A stretch of 64,000 nucleotides of DNA from contig VXAU01003506.1 in the NCBI GenBank assembly GCA_013399695.1, positions 208,660 through 272,659 on the forward strand. The letters are read 5' to 3'. Below, one piece after another: positions 59,276 through 64,000 of the stretch. Under the pieces are notes generated by a model. That model was given only the letters and a program-made list of their open reading frames with translations, made no database searches and had not been told where the DNA came from. The translations under genes and the position numbers were made by a program. Positions within the stretch are counted from its first letter, which is position 1; the number at the start of each line of letters is the position of its first letter. Source of the stretch: Formicarius rufipectus (taxonomy: Eukaryota > Chordata > Aves > Passeriformes > Formicariidae).

Positions 59276-61619
59276 GTAAGTAATTTTCTCAGAGATCTAG
59301 TAGCAGCTCAAAACTTCCCTGTTTAGGGTTGGAGATAACAGAATGAATAAAACTTCGCAGGAACAGCCTCCTCCTGTTTTGTGTTCTTGCCCACCAGTTT
59401 CTCTATTTTTAGATATATTTCAAGAAATCCAAGCAGCTTTTTTCCTTGCCCAAGATGCACAGCTTTTTGGCATAGCATTCCAGTTCTTCAAGTGTTTTTC
59501 GTGATCCATCTCCAGCCTGATTTTGCTGTGGTGTTTGTACAACAAAGTCATCAAAACACAAATTTTGGAACACTTGAATCATAAAGATACTAAGTTCTCC
59601 ATCATCTGACAACTTCTAGTAAATCATTCACTGGACTCATTTTCCTGACTCAGGGTAACCACAGATGACACTATTTCAGTTGTAAATTACAGCATTTTTT
59701 TATAATTTGAAAGCCCAAATCATCTAATTGCTAAAGAGATTAAGTATTTAAAAATCATTTTTCTCTCAAATCTTTCCCATTAGGATTAGCTGGAAATGAA
59801 CCAGCATCAAGAGAACGGGTTTTGCTCTATCATTAAAATGTGAGATCAATACAATGAAGATGACTATCACTAATGTTGTCACCTTTTCTGTGTCTCCTGT
59901 TAAACTGCTCCAAGCACAAAATGGAAATGTTTCCATTTCTTGCTACACACAGGGTTTGACAACTTGAAATCCACCTGAATGTAGCATACAAAACTCACCT
60001 GAATATAGTACTGTCTCCTGCCTGTGTAAGACTGAGTGACCCAGGAAAGGTGAACAAAATTATGCAAAACAAAGGTAAGTTTAACAACACGTTAAACTCA
60101 TGCTATGCGTATGCTCAAGGGTAGAAAAAAGAAGTTCATTTTTCTCCTCCCCCTTTCTGGCTAATTAAGCATTACTACACTAAAAAAAAAAAAAAAATCA
60201 GAATAGATAACATATTTTTCCCCTTTCAGTTTGAATTTCGAGGAAGGAAAATAAGGTTAACTTTTTTCTAGTCTTTCCTTGATAGAAATTATCCTGCAAC
60301 TCAACTCATATTTGCACGTACTCTCTAACAAACATAGTAAGAAGAAATTGTTGAACTTGTTAAAGCGTAACCTTGAAAAGCAGATTAGCACAGCCTTTTC
60401 TTTAGCTAGGTAGGCCCCTCTTAATACAAGTTTAACATGGTTAAGAACAGCAAAAAGAATAGGAATAGCCCCATAGATGTTCTTGGACAGAAGCCATCTC
60501 CCACTCCTAACCTTAGGCATCCATTAAAAAGCAGTTATATCATCTTCCTAATGGTCCATGATTGACAGACAACTTCTTATAGATTCCAGGACTTTGACCC
60601 AAATGTTTTATATATTTAGCAAGTACCAATCAATTTCTTTTCAATAAACTCAAGCATTCCCACAGAAACAGTGGGATTTACCCACTATAGCAACCACTAT
60701 ATCATGTGGCAAATGACACTGGAGATAAATTTCAGTGAAGAGCCATCTCCTTTTGCTTTCAGATGAGGCCTCTCTGGTTTCCCCAGAGATGTGTCTAGGG
60801 TTGAGATTTTGCAATTAGGATTGGAATAGCGGGGAGCTGGAGTAAGATATGACAGAGGAACTCAGGTGGTGCCAGTACTGTAGCTTCTACATAAGTGTCT
60901 TACTACATGATTTTTACAAATGTAAAATCACTGACACATGCATCCTGCTGGTAGTATAAGACAAGTAGTTAGATACAGATTATTTACATGGGGGATTGGG
61001 ATGCAGACAGCACTTTATTTTGATCTCTTGGCCAATGGTGGCACCAAGGAATTTAATTTACATGGCAAGATATAATGGTCCAAACATTAGGACTGCCAAA
61101 TCCTGGGCCTCTCAAGCATACTTAGACAAAAGAAATTATCAAGAGTGTAATAAACTACTTCAGTCACAGTTGTCTATCTGTACCTGCAGCTATGAAAAGG
61201 ACATGCACTGGCCTGTCACATATTAGCAAAGTAGGTGGAGTTTTGGTTTTCAGCAGTGGAACATATGATGAAGGTCTCTCCTCACAGTTAGTTAGCACTC
61301 AGCAAAAAACATCAATTTAAAAAACAGCCTTGTCATTGTAGGACCTCTGCTGGCTGTCCATTTGGTGCGGATATTTTGTGTCTCGAACCTGAATAGGTTA
61401 GACCTAAATATCAGAACCACAGTGAGAGAGTGTGAGAGAATATACTCTACTCTTTCCAACATTCTGAGATAGAGGACCCCCTTGTTTTCATAGATATGAG
61501 TCTACTATGGGTATATGTACATCTGTTGCTGTGTCTTACGTTCATCTTTGCCAGTCACGCTTCCTTGTGTGGAAAGCAAGCTGATCTTCCTGCCTAGAAA
61601 GGGCTATACAAGCGTGAGG
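59276..61619. other. Unique non-coding DNA
   Basis: An A-run lies at 60181-60197. A second strong donor (ACAAAG/GTAAGTTT) is at about 60075, behind a 22-codon open stretch with a mediocre acceptor. Frames are 87 codons or less. No repeats identified. Confidence 0.5.
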
Positions 61620-62716
61620 TGTTGTATTGTAGCCATTTGTATCAAGTGACCACGTTTTGGTAGTGGGTGAGCTAAGTGAATGGATTCTGTGAGAAGGTGC
61701 TAGCAGCTTTCCCTGTGTCTGATAGAACCAATGCCAGACAGGTCCAAGATGGACCCTCACCTGGCCAAGGCCAAGTCTGTCAGTGACAGTGGTAGTGCCT
61801 CTGGGATAGTACAGTTAAGATGGGGGAGCAGAAAAACCCTGCACAACTGTAGCTGGAGAGGAGTCAGAATCTGTAAGAGAAACAGTCCTGCAAACACACA
61901 GGTCAGTGCAGAGGAAGAGGGAAGAGGTGTTCCAGGTGCTGAAGCAGAGATTCCCCTGTAGTCTGTGGTGCAGACCATGGAGAGGTAGGCTATCACCCTG
62001 CAAGCCATGGAGCAGAGATCCACCTACAGCCCATGCCAGAGCAGATGGATACCTAAAGGAGGCTGGATCCTGTGAGAAGCCTGCAATGGAGCAAGCTCCT
62101 GGCAGGACCTATGGCCCCATGGAGAGAGAAGTCCACACTGGAGACAGTTTGGTGTAAGAACTAGTGACCCCACAAGGGCTGAAGGACACTGCACCCCATG
62201 GAAGGGACCCATACTGGAGCAGTTCATGAAGAACTGCAAGGACTGATGTTGAAGGAGTACCTGCAGAACTGTCTCCCATGGGAGGGATCCCATGCAGGAG
62301 AAGGGAAAGAATTTGTGAGAAGTCCTCCTTCTGAAGAGACAGGAACAGTAGTGACAAAGTGGTGAACTGACTGCAGTCCCCATTCCCATCTCCCTGCATT
62401 GACAAAGTTGAAAGGACGTTGAAAAAGTCAGGAGTGAACATGAGCCTGGGAAGAAGGAAGAAGTGAAGGGAAAGGTACCTTCAGGTTTCGTTTGTATTTC
62501 TCATTATCTTACTCATATTTGATTTTTAATAAATTAAATTAATTTTCCCCAAGTTAAATTTGTTTTGCCTGTGACAGTAACTGGTGAATGATCCCTCCCA
62601 CCCTTATCCAAACTGACAAACATTTTCTTATATTTTCCTTCCCCTGCCCAGGTGTAGGGGAGAACCATGGAATGACTTTGGCACGCACTTAGTGTCCAGC
62701 CAGGGTCAACTCACCA
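61620..62716 (+). mobile_element. Long solo LTR of an avian ERVL-like endogenous retrovirus
   Basis: The order of recognisable words is the same as in avian ERVL-type LTRs. It starts TGTTGTATT, then TGTGAGAAGGTGCTAGCAGC, TGATAGAACCAATGCCAGAC and AGATGGACCCTCACCTGGCC. Next come repeated CATGGAGCAGAGATCCACCT-type segments and GAGCCTGGGAAGAAGGAAG. The 3' part has TATTTCTCATTATCTTACTC, a polyadenylation signal AATAAA (62528-62533), TTGCCTGTGACAGTAACTGG and finally GTCCAGCCAGGGTCAACTCA with CCA at the end. No primer-binding site or coding domain follows, so it is solo. The 5-base flanks (TGAGG and TGGAA) do not match, so either the ends are slightly off or the duplication has decayed. Open frames inside (61731-62441) are LTR sequence, not genes. 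Confidence 0.82.
62528..62533 (+). promoter_or_regulatory. LTR polyadenylation signal AATAAA
   Basis: A canonical hexamer at the expected place between the TATTTCTCATTATC stretch and the 3' end of the LTR. Confidence 0.6.
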
Positions 62717-63791
62717 TGGAATAAGCTGCCAAGGTTAGTGATTATTCTCAGCGGAGGTGAACACACTGGATGCTGCCTAAATGCTGCTGACCTGGGGGTG
62801 TTGGTGCAGCAGGAACATACCAGCCTGGCTTTTGAGCTAGTAGGAAGTGCTTATTGCTCATTACGTTTGAGCTCCACAGAAATGTGATTTCCCAGGGGTC
62901 TAGCAGATCAATCAAACCATGTTTCTGAACAAAAGAATGACTTTAACATTTAGAGATCATGTAAGTACTTCCTTATAGCAGTCACCCTGCAGGAGATGAA
63001 AGCTATGTTTCTGGTGTCAATTCATTAATTTGGCCTTTATGCCAAACTACAGCTACTTGAATGGATTTCCCATAGATTTTTCACCATGTGTTGCAATCAC
63101 AGCAGGAAACTTATTAGATGTGACCTCATCAGAGTGGAGAGAAAGGTGAGAAAAGGTGATAGATTCATGAAATCAATTTGGACATGCACAGCTGATATTC
63201 AGAGAAGGAATTCTCTTTACATGTTCCCCATTTTTAATAAGCCTTATTCATAGTAGAAACTATTTTCTTCTGTCTTCCCTCCCATGGTTTGTCTTTAAAG
63301 AACTAGCCTGAAAGTGCCTAAAAGCAAAGCAATCAGCTATTTTATTTGGTGAAACACTGACTTTTTCCATACCACTCTGGTAATGAATGACTTCAAAATG
63401 GGAAGACAGATCAAAGACTTTTGCTAGCTGCAGGGCAGGTGGGGTTTTGGAAGAATGTCTCAAGTATTTTCCTCTGTCTTTCTGCAGTGAGACATACCCT
63501 GTATAGTGATTTTCTCTGTATTGTGTGTTGCCCCATCATCCCCCCTACTACCAATCTCAAGTGAGAGGCAGAGCCAGACTGCTCCAGGATCTGTGAGATA
63601 ATCACACTCTTCCTATCAATGGGAAAACACTTTCTGCTACATGTAACAAAACCAGGTAACTGTAATTTCCACTAACCCATCTCTAGTCATGATGTATAGC
63701 ATGCCTGGGAAGATCGTGTGATTGAACCTTTGACTATGTCTTGTTGTACCTGCCTCCTGCACACTCTTTCAGAGGACAATCCACCAGGTCT
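62717..63791. other. Unique non-coding DNA
   Basis: No retroviral internal sequence after the LTR. Only unique sequence with frames of 67 codons or less. Confidence 0.55.
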
Positions 63792-63900
63792 AATGGAAGT
63801 TGTTCCTATCCATGATATGGAGGTTGGAACTAGATGATATTTAAGGTCCTTTCTAAGCCAAGCTGTTCTATAGTTCTGTGATTTCATGATTCCATGATTG
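63792..63900 (+). mobile_element. CR1 LINE 3' tail fragment
   Basis: AATGGAAGTTGTTCCTATCC, then GGAGGTTGGAACTAGATGAT, TTAAGGTCCTTTCTAAGCCA and a run of worn octamers (GTTCTGTGATTTCATGATTC, CATGATTG). This is a + oriented CR1 end about 110 bases long. Confidence 0.88.
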
Positions 63901-64000
63901 TGGCTCATTCTTGCTTGCATTATGCTTATCTTTGTGGTTTGATTTGACTTTCTACGCTGAAGCTGTACAGCAGCAAACAGATCTTTGTATTTTTTTCTTA
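63901..64000. other. Unique sequence to window end
   Basis: Nothing recognised. Confidence 0.5.

Noticed and set aside
61731..62441. Frames of 62-121 codons on both strands
   Set aside because: They are translations of the ERVL-like LTR, which is non-coding.
1..64000. CRISPR array, operons, bacterial or phage genes, rRNA or tRNA genes
   Set aside because: None seen. Repeat content and CR1 tails show a vertebrate nuclear genome.

Overview
The window is 64 kb of AT-rich vertebrate nuclear DNA, almost certainly from a bird. The main evidence is the interspersed repeats. There are four or five 3' tails of CR1 LINEs, with the diagnostic 'TTGGACTAGATGAT...CCTTCCAAC...ATTCTATGATTCTATG' pattern. 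There is one 0.8 kb CR1 fragment that still encodes decayed C-terminal reverse-transcriptase-side protein. Two solo LTRs resemble families I know from neoavian, especially songbird, genomes. A few fragments look like the ancient amniote SINE MIR. Repeats cover only a small part of the window, which also fits a bird. The species and chromosome cannot be read from the sequence.

I found no gene that I can name. No open frame exceeds 160 codons, the longest ones fall in low-complexity or compositionally unusual DNA, and both strands give similar frames. The window therefore reads as intergenic desert or as the inside of very large introns. Two short stretches on the + strand (38738-38866 and 59131-59275) do look like coding exons: each has an open frame, an acceptor-like tract and a donor. 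Neither matches a protein I recognise, so both are offered at low confidence.

Layout. 1-25 kb is mostly unique DNA with A/C- or T-rich tracts, one CR1 tail (8.2 kb), a CpG-rich double-hairpin element (9.66-9.73 kb), and an A/T-rich block with an 11-bp inverted repeat (13.9 kb). It also holds a GC-richer block (16.6-17.9 kb) and a conserved-looking block with a strong hairpin (23.6-24.06 kb). 25-39 kb has long A/C-only tracts (25.5, 26.1, 32.2 kb), a CR1 tail, homeodomain-site-rich blocks (30.5, 31.4, 36.2 kb), MIR-like fragments and a solo LTR (37.06-37.64 kb). An assembly gap at 38.57 kb has duplicated flanks. 39-64 kb has the CR1 fragment (41.0-41.85 kb), a MIR fragment (44.2 kb), a 6-base gap (53.9 kb), a CR1 tail next to an AAAC tract (56.3-56.5 kb), the candidate exon at 59.1 kb, a long solo LTR (61.6-62.7 kb) and a terminal CR1 tail (63.8 kb). 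If anything here is functional, it is most likely cis-regulatory or structural DNA rather than protein-coding genes.
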